Of a stretch of 64,000 nucleotides of DNA, positions 57,638 through 64,000 are shown piece after piece. The stretch is taken from positions 682,001-746,000 of the forward strand of contig CAVQAW010000010.1 in assembly GCA_963710535.1 (NCBI GenBank). Reading direction: 5' to 3'. The notes beneath the pieces were generated by a model, which had not been told where the DNA came from, did not search any database, and saw only the letters and a list, made by a program, of their open reading frames with translations. Numbering within the stretch: the first letter of the stretch is position 1; the number at the start of each line of letters is the position of its first letter. Source of the stretch: Pelagihabitans sp963710535. GTDB taxonomy: Bacteria; Bacteroidota; Bacteroidia; Flavobacteriales; Flavobacteriaceae. Both the position numbers and the translations under genes were made by a program.

Positions 57638-58378
57638 AGCCAGGCAGGGTCGGAGCGGCAGACTGCAGGGGTAAAAAACACCTTGGCCAATGCTTTCAAA
57701 AAAATAAGTACCCAACGCATCTTTATGGCGCTTTCCGCGGACGAGATCGATCTGAACATCAACCATCCAGATAGTTTGGCGGTGGTATCGGTGGTCAACA
57801 ACCCGAAAATCGAAACTTCGATCTCGCCCGTGATAACCACCATCATCCATACCATTACCAAACAGATGAGCGTTCGTCACCGGAATCCTTCCTTTCTGCT
57901 GATGGAGGAAGCGGCTACCTTGCGGAGCTATGACATCGCCACCGTCTATGTCCTGCAGTACAAGATCCAAAACGATATGATGTACGGCCCCTTGGCCAGT
58001 AAGGCCATTTTTAGCAACCTTTCCTATCAGTTCTTTGGGAAAGCCAATGATCCTGATACCGCGAAATACTACGAGCGTTTTTTTGAAATCATTAAAAAGG
58101 AGACCATCAGCGTGAACAAGGGCTACAATCTTAATTTTGATACCCGTGTCACCAAAGGGGAGCGGGAGGTGGCCAAGACCCGTGCTGAAGTCTTTTATGG
58201 CCTGCCACAGGGCGGCTTTGTGGTATTGGCCGATGGAAAGGATAAAAGGGTACAGTTCAGACCACCCAATATTCAAAGACAATTGCCTTTGCCGGAACGT
58301 AATCTAAAAGAACAGCTTCAGGAAAATTTTGAGCGGATACATCGAGAGGTGAGATTGTTATTGGAGAAAATGATTTAG
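57638..58378 (+). pseudogene. C-terminal remnant of a VirD4/TraG-type coupling protein
   Basis: The frame is open from 57638 (after TAG) to 58378 and encodes about 246 residues; the first possible start is TTG 57683. It holds only the C-terminal ATPase part of the Bacteroidota coupling protein (RQTAGVKNTLANAFKKIST, HRNPSFLLMEEAATLRSYDIATVYVLQYKIQNDM, SNLSYQFFGKANDPDTAKYYERFF, RAEVFYGLPQGGFVVLADGK). The Walker A part and N-terminal membrane helices, about 400 residues, are absent. It lies opposite to the mob operon and suggests decay of a former conjugative element. Confidence 0.82.
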
Positions 58379-58508
58379 TTATACTTTGACCTAGCTGAGA
58401 AAATATTGGTTCTTGTTAATGGCATCTTGACCATTTCATTGTGTAAATAACATAATATATTATTGTTTATCAATATATATTTATTATTTTGCGGCAATAA
58501 TATCACTA

Positions 58509-59162
58509 ATGGGCAATATGAATGATACGGCAAGGTTTAGTAACGGGACACTGATCAATATCCTGTTGATCGTTTTTCAAGGGGGCTTTTTTATTTATGC
58601 TTTTGCCACGGTGTTTTATATCCTTTTTGTCATAATCGCTTTTGCCATCGGGGATTCCACCTTTCCAACGGATTTCCCCGTCATGTTTTCACTTTCCGAT
58701 AAAGGCGCAATAAATTTTCCAGATCAACTCGGAACATTGAATTTTAGCATGCAACAGGGTATGGGGATTATTGGAGCGGAGAACCTGCCCAAGGGCTTTG
58801 TCGCTTTGTATGGTATAATCGACGTTCTCGGGGTCACTTGTATTCTTTTGAGTTTAAAACTCACGATAGCGATTTTGGAAGCCGTAAAAGAAGGGGGGTT
58901 TTTAATCGTTGAAAATGCCAAACGTTTGAGAAAAATAGCTTTTTTAGGCATTGCCATGTTCTTGTTCAACAGGCTCGCCACTGTAGTTTCTGCCTCGTAC
59001 TTCAGCGATAAGATTCAATATTCCGGTATCGATTTCAGCAGTGTAAACCTTTATACCTTTTTTAATGTGCAATCGATATTTTATTCCCTTTTTCTTTTGG
59101 TGATCGCAGAAGCTTTTCGAATTGGAGCATTACTGAAAGAGGAGTCCGATCTAACCATATAA
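58509..59162 (+). CDS. DUF2975 membrane protein
   Basis: A 217-residue protein with four predicted membrane segments (about 20-45, 105-128, 140-165 and 180-205) in the DUF2975 pattern. It sits 8 nt before a small Xre-type regulator, the usual arrangement for this family. DUF2975/HTH pairs occur widely in Firmicutes and Bacteroidota; their role is unknown, though control of expression by a membrane signal is often assumed. It appears intact. Confidence 0.82.
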   Translation: MGNMNDTARFSNGTLINILLIVFQGGFFIYAFATVFYILFVIIAFAIGDSTFPTDFPVMFSLSDKGAINFPDQLGTLNFSMQQGMGIIGAENLPKGFVALYGIIDVLGVTCILLSLKLTIAILEAVKEGGFLIVENAKRLRKIAFLGIAMFLFNRLATVVSASYFSDKIQYSGIDFSSVNLYTFFNVQSIFYSLFLLVIAEAFRIGALLKEESDLTI

Positions 59163-59170
59163 AAAATCAA

Positions 59171-59380
59171 ATGCCCATCATTGTAAATCTTGATGTGATG
59201 CTCGCAAAACGAAAAATGTCGTTGACCGAACTATCGGAAAAAGTGGGCATCACCATGTCGAACCTATCCATCCTCAAAAAAGGAAAGGCAAAAGCAATTA
59301 GGTTCAGCACACTTCAAGCAATCTGCGAAGTATTGGAATGCCAACCCGGGGATATTTTAGAGTATGGTCCAGAGGAATAG
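59171..59380 (+). CDS. Xre-family helix-turn-helix regulator (YozG-like)
   Basis: A 69-residue DNA-binding protein that consists almost only of a Cro/CI-type HTH (MSLTELSEKVGITMSNLSILKKGKAKAIRFSTLQAICEVLECQPGDIL). It is the partner of the DUF2975 gene 8 nt upstream. Such small regulators often repress their own operon. Confidence 0.9.
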   Translation: MPIIVNLDVMLAKRKMSLTELSEKVGITMSNLSILKKGKAKAIRFSTLQAICEVLECQPGDILEYGPEE

Positions 59381-59542
59381 GCCTTCGCTTTTTTAATCAC
59401 AGGAGTTGTCAAAATGCACAATCGTTAATCTGAACGATTTGTTTTTGCTTCAAGCCTCGCTGTCTTTACCAGCCCTTTAATCACCTAAATTAATCTATGG
59501 TAATTTTTGACAAGCGGAAATTGTGTGTGATATCAAAATGTC

Positions 59543-59773
59543 TCAATAGGATTTTATGGACTGCTGTTTCCTAAGTAATGTCTGAAACAATTCGACCGTT
59601 TTTCCTTGATAGGCCTCGGGTATGCGCCCGCCCATGATCCATTCGTTCTTGACCAATTTCCTGCTTCGAAGGTTGAACTCATTTTTAAGGCAGACCAAGG
59701 CTTCCTCCTTGGTAGCATGGGTCATTTGTTTGAACAATCTTCTAATATTGTCGGTCATGGTCGGTTTTAGCAA
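59543..59773 (-). CDS. Small hypothetical protein
   Basis: A frame of 76 residues, or 71 if translation starts at MTDNIRRLFKQM (59758). It is rich in Lys, Arg and Glu, mostly helical, with RSRKLVKNEWIMGGRIPEAYQGKTVELFQTLL at the end. I do not recognise the family. It lies alone between rightward and leftward genes, so support is limited to length, codon use and a plausible start. Confidence 0.5.
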   Translation of the reverse strand: MLKPTMTDNIRRLFKQMTHATKEEALVCLKNEFNLRSRKLVKNEWIMGGRIPEAYQGKTVELFQTLLRKQQSIKSY

Positions 59774-59860
59774 GTACTAAATTTATTCCAAATTCGGCAC
59801 TAAAAAAAGTAAAATCGATATAAGGCTAGTTTTCTTTTGAACTAATCCTTTATTTGAACT

Positions 59861-60283
59861 CTAGGATTTCTTAAATGATTTATACTGAACTTTTATATTG
59901 GGATTGATTCTGCACAGGTGCTCTATAAATTTCGCTTTATGCTTTGGGGAGATCAAGATCCCTTCATGACCATTGTAGATAATGTCAAGCCTATCGAGAG
60001 AGACTGCTGGAGCACTTATTATGCTGTTGGTCTCCGATATCAAATCGATTTATTGGATGTCGATTTTCTTATTGAAGAGGAAGCCAGATTTTACGATGAG
60101 GATATCTCCCTCTATCGTATAGGAAGTACTCATGAATATATACGCGATAAAAATAAGAAGTAGAAAGTTGATAAGCAGGCCGGACCACACCGGCGGAGAA
60201 ATCATTGGTATTGAAGTACCGATCAAAATCGCCAGAATAAATAGCGACAGGCCATAACTAATTTTAGAGGGGTATTTATTCAT
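59861..60283 (-). pseudogene. Bacterial PH-domain protein with one in-frame stop
   Basis: Two frames in the same phase make one protein of about 140 residues. The first part (ATG 60283) has two membrane helices (LSLFILAILIGTSIPMISPP and GLLINFLLLIFIAYIFMS) and the start of the PH domain (YTIEGDILIVKSGFLFNKKIDIQ). TAA follows at 60050-60052, and the domain continues as IDLISETNSIISAPAVSLDRLDIIYNGHEGILISPK, the hallmark end of this family. A single base change of a sense codon would explain it. It could be a real nonsense mutation or an error in the sequence. Confidence 0.75.
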
Positions 60284-60367
60284 CCTTTATTTAAACGCTA
60301 ATGCATTAGGACATGCTGTCCAAACTTATGGTTCCAATATCTTTTTTAAAGTTCTTAAATCTAATCC

Positions 60368-61426
60368 TTATTTCATTATCCAAATGGCTGCATCTTCTTT
60401 AGGCTTAAATGTAGCGAAGTCCGGTTTTATGATTGTCCCGTAGGATTTTCTATTTCTATCAACATATAAAGTAGTTGTAAGATAAAGTTGGGCCCCATCT
60501 TTCAGTTTAAAGGATTGGTTCCCTGTAGTGAAGCCGGCAGTTTCAAGGCCAAAGAGCTTGGTGTCTTTCTTGCCTATAAAGGAAACCAAAGTCGCCTCCC
60601 CGGAACTGGCTGTTTTATTACTTATCAGCAGTGCTATTTTTTTACCCTTGTTTTTAATGTTATATGGATTTTCCAATTTCAAAAGGCTATTTTCCCCAAT
60701 GTAAACCTGACCATCTTTACAGCTCCAGGGGACGAAATTTTTCTTGTTATCAAGAAAATAACCGTAAGTACCATCTTCTAAAATAGGGCTTAATCCCAAT
60801 ATCATGGGCCACATATTGCCACCGCTGTTCTCCCTGAGATCGACGATCCAACCTTTCAGATTCGACTGGTCCAAAATTTTAATATGCCCTTGTATCTCTT
60901 CGGCAAATTCCCGCACCATTTTAGGGGTGCCAACAAAACCCGGAACTTTTAAATACCCTATATTATCATCCAATACTTCAGAGGTAATGACCGGTAAATT
61001 CCCCTCGTTGGTAGTCATGTTTTTGAAACCATTGGCCGACATTAAAAAACTATGCCCGCCATCCTTTAAATACCTAAAAGATTCTTTGATGATGCCATGT
61101 ACATCCTCCATGCTTTGTGCATGTAATAGTTGTTTATAGGAATCCTCCTTTATTTTGCCCCAATCTATTTTGTCGGTGTAAATGGCATGCGTTTCCATAA
61201 GATCCAGGGTGCTATCCAGATATTTTTTCTGTGAGTTACATGAAGGCAAAATACATACTATGGTAAGCAGGAAGCAGTATGTTAAAAACCTATTAATGGC
61301 ATTGTTTCTTTCTATTTCCAATGTTAGCTCTTTTAGAAGTCTTTTATTTGAACCTAAGAGAACTGGACAAGGGCTTTTCATAGCAGGCTTTATAAAGCGC
61401 AGACTTTTTACGGTCTTCAATATCAT
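60368..61426 (-). CDS. S41 family peptidase, probable lipoprotein
   Basis: The frame of 352 codons starts at 61426, where its ATG overlaps the TPR gene stop by four bases. A lipoprotein-like signal (RFLTYCFLLTIVCILPSC) lies only at residues 46-63, so either the N-terminus is unusually extended or a non-ATG start near 61300 is used. The mature part has the C-terminal-processing-peptidase fold: IGYLKVPGF, KGWIVDLRENSGGNMWPM, and ISNKTASSGEATLVSF with the probable catalytic Ser, then a typical GTIIKPDF ending. It would act in the periplasm; the substrate is unknown. Confidence 0.82.
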   Translation of the reverse strand: MILKTVKSLRFIKPAMKSPCPVLLGSNKRLLKELTLEIERNNAINRFLTYCFLLTIVCILPSCNSQKKYLDSTLDLMETHAIYTDKIDWGKIKEDSYKQLLHAQSMEDVHGIIKESFRYLKDGGHSFLMSANGFKNMTTNEGNLPVITSEVLDDNIGYLKVPGFVGTPKMVREFAEEIQGHIKILDQSNLKGWIVDLRENSGGNMWPMILGLSPILEDGTYGYFLDNKKNFVPWSCKDGQVYIGENSLLKLENPYNIKNKGKKIALLISNKTASSGEATLVSFIGKKDTKLFGLETAGFTTGNQSFKLKDGAQLYLTTTLYVDRNRKSYGTIIKPDFATFKPKEDAAIWIMK

Positions 61427-62562
61427 TCACTTGCAAAATGCATTTCCTCTTTCAGTTCAGAAATCCTTTTCGCTACAACATCGGAAAAGTATGGCTTTTT
61501 ATCACCGAATTTTTCAAGGAAACTTGAGTATTGATTTAGTTTAACCTTGGGATCTTCGTATAATTGGTCCACCAAGGTACAGATCTGATAGTATACCATA
61601 TAATTGGTATCATCTTCTTCAAAAGCCAACTGGTAATAGTTCAATGCAGCTTTTAAATCATTCTGTTCCCTGGCCAAGCCGGCCAACGCAAAATATTCAC
61701 CGGCAAGAACCGGTTTTTTGGCTTTGATGGCCTTCTTGAAAAATAGGGCAGCACTATCCAGTTTTTGTTCCTTCCAATACACACTGCCCAAACCATTATA
61801 TGCCGTTGGTATGGACTCATCAAAATTTAATAGGACGTTATAGGCGTCTTTAGCTTTTTCAAACTCCCAGAGCCTATAATAGCATTGCCCCAATTTCTCA
61901 TAAATATATGGTTTGCCTTCACCCAGGTCTAAAAGCTTTTCAAATAAGATCCTCGCTTTTTCGTATTCATCGTTGTTGAACATGGCCAGCGCTTTCAGAT
62001 TGATCAGGGAAACATCATTTGGGTAAAAGTCGAGCCCTTTGTCTACGTAAAGCAATACAGAATCTTTTTCCTGTTGGCCAACATAGTATTTGCCCAATTG
62101 AAAGATACTTCGCAAATGTTCATTATCGAGATTATAGGCGGTTTTAAGAAATTGGATCCCCTCTTTGAAGCTATCCAGTTCGATCATCGTAGTTCCCATA
62201 TAATAATAGTATTCGGGATTCCTGCTGCCTTCCTGTATTAAATCATAAAACTGATAAACGGCCTCTTGGGTCTTATTGGTCTTTAATAATAATTTTCCCA
62301 ATTCAAATCGGGGAAGCTCAAAGGAAGGGTTATTTGCAATAACATCCTCATATTGAATGATGGCCTTGTCATAATTTCCAATAGCATTGTATGCGCGGGC
62401 AATCTGTAGATTTGAATTCGCCCTGTTGTCCTTGGCGTATTCATTTATGGCCCCTGTATAATTGCCGAGAGCGTAAAGACTATCAGCAACTGACAAGCCT
62501 GATGATTGGGCGATTGAATTTCCAGTGACAAGTAATAAAAAAATTTGAATTGATTTTTTCAT
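61423..62562 (-). CDS. Secreted tetratricopeptide repeat protein
   Basis: A 379-residue protein with a signal peptide (MKKSIQIFLLLVTGNSIAQ) followed by nine to ten TPR-like units across almost the whole length (for example LQIARAYNAIGNYDKAIIQYEDVIANNP and LGQCYYRLWEFEKAKDAYNVLLNFD). It probably forms a superhelical scaffold in the periplasm or on the outer membrane. The gene is translationally coupled to the S41 peptidase by an ATGA overlap. Its composition is more AT-rich than that of the core genes. Confidence 0.88.
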   Translation of the reverse strand: MKKSIQIFLLLVTGNSIAQSSGLSVADSLYALGNYTGAINEYAKDNRANSNLQIARAYNAIGNYDKAIIQYEDVIANNPSFELPRFELGKLLLKTNKTQEAVYQFYDLIQEGSRNPEYYYYMGTTMIELDSFKEGIQFLKTAYNLDNEHLRSIFQLGKYYVGQQEKDSVLLYVDKGLDFYPNDVSLINLKALAMFNNDEYEKARILFEKLLDLGEGKPYIYEKLGQCYYRLWEFEKAKDAYNVLLNFDESIPTAYNGLGSVYWKEQKLDSAALFFKKAIKAKKPVLAGEYFALAGLAREQNDLKAALNYYQLAFEEDDTNYMVYYQICTLVDQLYEDPKVKLNQYSSFLEKFGDKKPYFSDVVAKRISELKEEMHFASE

Positions 62563-62601
62563 TCACGCTGATTTACGTTAAAAAACTAAATCTATATTAC
62601 C

Positions 62602-62757
62602 TCAAAGCGAATCATTCAAAAATATCTCATGCCTTTCTGGCGGAACACTCTTATGTATTAACATCCCATCATTATAGATCAAAAAAGCAGTGGGATATTG
62701 GATTTTATTAATCCTTTGTTTGAACTTTTGACCTGATGTTATTATCCTTTTAGCTGT
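62602..62757 (-). pseudogene. Possible C-terminal remnant of a thioredoxin-like gene
   Basis: About 50 codons without a start read ...RINKIQYPTAFLIYNDGMLIHKSVPPERHEIFLNDSL and end at TGA (62602-62604). The YPTAFLIYNDG stretch resembles the cis-Pro strand and hairpin of thioredoxin/TlpA proteins. It overlaps the end of the DUF6624 gene in another frame. No active-site CxxC part is present, so this is at most a fragment. Confidence 0.3.
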
Positions 62758-63635
62758 TTTAATCTATTGATTGCGTTTTCATTTGCTGGATTGAGTTCCA
62801 ACGATTTTTTATACGCTTCGATTCCTTTTTCTTTCTGGCCCAACAGCAATAGGCATTCTCCATAACTGTCATAAGTATTAAATCCATTTGGATATAATTC
62901 GGTGTTCAGTTTGAATATTTTTAAAGCGTCCTCGTTTTTTCCTTCTCTCATGAGATTGTAGCCAAAACTATTGATTCCGCTTTCGGACAAGTCATATTTT
63001 GATTCCTTCAGGTTTTCCGTGTTTATGAATTTTACGATATCCTCAATACTTTTTCCATCGTCCCGTAGTTCAGACAGTTTTTTACGGTTCATACTTTTAA
63101 CTCTTTCTCGTTGTTGGGCTAAAGTTTCTACACCGTATTCGATTCTTTCGGCATCGGTAATTTGAGTGGTATCGATTTCTCCCAAAGTCCATGGCGCATC
63201 AGTGCCCATTTTTTGATACTGAGTGCCATAAATTTGAGGTTTATTTCGACTTAAAAGATTTCGGTCGATTGCTGCCGCTAGCAGCCATTTGTTCGCGGTG
63301 GAATCCATTTCAATCGATTTTCTCATCAATTTTACGGCCATTCCATAGTCTATCGAATCTCCACCATGTTGGAAAACCATTGCTGCGTTATGATAGTCTT
63401 TTGAAGTCCGCACTTTACTTGAATCCAATAATTCATACACTCTTTTTTCCCTTAAACTGTCCCTTTTGGAAACCGCACTCCAGTCAATATGGTCAGTTTG
63501 TCTATCCGCTTGGTCGTTTCGGTAGATTTCAATTAGTTCATTATTGTCTGTTAAAGGCAGTTCGGAAATTTCTTTTTCTTTGTTCATCTTGCAAGAAACA
63601 AGTCCAAGAATTAAAATTACAAATATGTTTTTCAT
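62742..63635 (-). CDS. DUF6624 and TPR lipoprotein
   Basis: The start at 63635 gives MKNIFVILILGLVSC, a lipoprotein signal with acylated Cys15; the longer frame to 63740 adds an unlikely N-terminus. The 297-residue product has a DUF6624-like domain (IYRNDQADRQTDHIDW, MVFQHGGDSIDYGMAVKLM, KWLLAAAIDRNLLSRNKPQIYGTQY) and C-terminal TPR units (GYNLMREGKNEDALKIFKLN, LLLGQKEKGIEAYKKSLELNP). DUF6624 proteins have no known activity. AT-rich; upstream lies a GTTGGCAAC motif like that of the 47-kb cassette. Confidence 0.85.
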   Translation of the reverse strand: MKNIFVILILGLVSCKMNKEKEISELPLTDNNELIEIYRNDQADRQTDHIDWSAVSKRDSLREKRVYELLDSSKVRTSKDYHNAAMVFQHGGDSIDYGMAVKLMRKSIEMDSTANKWLLAAAIDRNLLSRNKPQIYGTQYQKMGTDAPWTLGEIDTTQITDAERIEYGVETLAQQRERVKSMNRKKLSELRDDGKSIEDIVKFINTENLKESKYDLSESGINSFGYNLMREGKNEDALKIFKLNTELYPNGFNTYDSYGECLLLLGQKEKGIEAYKKSLELNPANENAINRLKQLKG

Positions 63636-63751
63636 ATGGGTGATTTTTAGGTAATCATAACTGATTTGGCTGTGTTTTCGGCGTGGTCCAAGGGCGAAAC
63701 TGAGCGTTTGGCCCATCGTTCCCGCTACCTTGGATAGCATTAGAAATTAAA

Positions 63752-63760
63752 GTTGGCAAC
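63752..63760. repeat. GTTGGCAAC motif, third instance
   Basis: The same 9-mer as at 47444 and, complemented, at 48053. It lies just upstream of the DUF6624 lipoprotein gene in AT-rich accessory DNA. Confidence 0.35.
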
Positions 63761-63797
63761 ATCGGGCCTTGGCCTTATAGTTCATATTCCTTTTATC

Positions 63798-63911
63798 TCA
63801 ATTTAAAATATGGAAAAAATCCTTGCCTAGATAATATCCTAATGAAATGAGAGAGATGGCAAAGCAAAAAGACCAAAGAACGTAAGTAATCAATTTTTTA
63901 TTTTTTTCCAT
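63798..63911 (-). CDS. Small membrane protein (37 residues), tentative
   Basis: A short frame MEKNKKLITYVLWSFCFAISL to a stop at 63798 has a charged start, one hydrophobic helix of about 22 residues (YVLWSFCFAISLISLGYYLG) and a short tail. The pattern is that of a single-pass small membrane protein, but there is no family evidence. Nothing further is supported up to 64000. Confidence 0.35.
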   Translation of the reverse strand: MEKNKKLITYVLWSFCFAISLISLGYYLGKDFFHILN

Positions 63912-64000
63912 ATTAAATGTATTTGGTATCCAACAACTCATTTTAGACCGTCCTGTAAATAGTTATTTTACTTTTTTCTCAATTTTATAGGACTTTTCCC

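Overview
The window reads as chromosome of a marine-type member of the Flavobacteriaceae (Bacteroidota). Support comes from the complete Bat (aerotolerance) operon, the pyk / IPExxxVDY / rnc / fabF / acpP block, an AddAB-type nuclease pair with kbl and an OmpA-TSP3 gene between its members, a tRNA-Ala(GGC) sequence of Bacteroidota type, and promoters of the Bacteroidota form (TTTG, about 19 nt, TAnnTTTG). Nothing in the sequence fixes the genus.

Layout. 1-0.74 kb: partial aldo/keto reductase. 0.9-10.4 kb: moxR, DUF58, a DUF4381-like membrane protein, batA, batB, batC, batD, batE and a small membrane protein, co-directional and tightly packed. 10.4-14.7 kb: two SulP anion transporters around a beta-carbonic anhydrase, probably for bicarbonate handling. 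14.7-22.1 kb: pheS, a small conserved protein and a tripartite RND efflux operon. 22.2-33.9 kb: housekeeping genes (lipoprotein/CYTH pair, dinB, PAS protein, pyk, rnc, fabF, acpP, purN, RNase H, PfkB kinase, a large amidophosphoribosyltransferase). 33.95-35.1 kb: a 1.2 kb region without protein genes that holds four copies of a roughly 70-nt promoter-to-terminator unit, read here as a tandem small-RNA family and as the most interesting object in the window. 35.2-44.5 kb: sod, the AddA-like helicase-nuclease, kbl, ompA and the AddB-like nuclease. 44.5-47.4 kb: SDR, zinc alcohol dehydrogenase and an esterase.

47.4-64 kb is accessory DNA. It starts with AT-rich cassette-like DNA carrying an interrupted NTF2/SnoaL-like gene, then an N-terminally destroyed AtuA-type gene with its small partner and a multiply frameshifted esterase. 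A 3' fragment of tRNA-Ala(GGC) with its terminator marks the attachment site of an integrative mobilizable element: tyrosine recombinase, relaxase (MobB-like), MobC-like protein, Toprim primase, VirE/D5-like ATPase and an excisionase-like HTH. The element's other end was not found. Beyond it lie the C-terminal remnant of a VirD4/TraG-type coupling protein, a DUF2975/HTH pair, a PH-domain gene with one in-frame stop, an S41 peptidase with a TPR protein, and a DUF6624-TPR lipoprotein.

The sRNA core and the element may be linked: 15 nt of the first sRNA copy are perfectly complementary to DNA just after the integrase stop codon, so an integrase 3' UTR would be antisense to the sRNAs. This could be chance and is offered as a testable idea.
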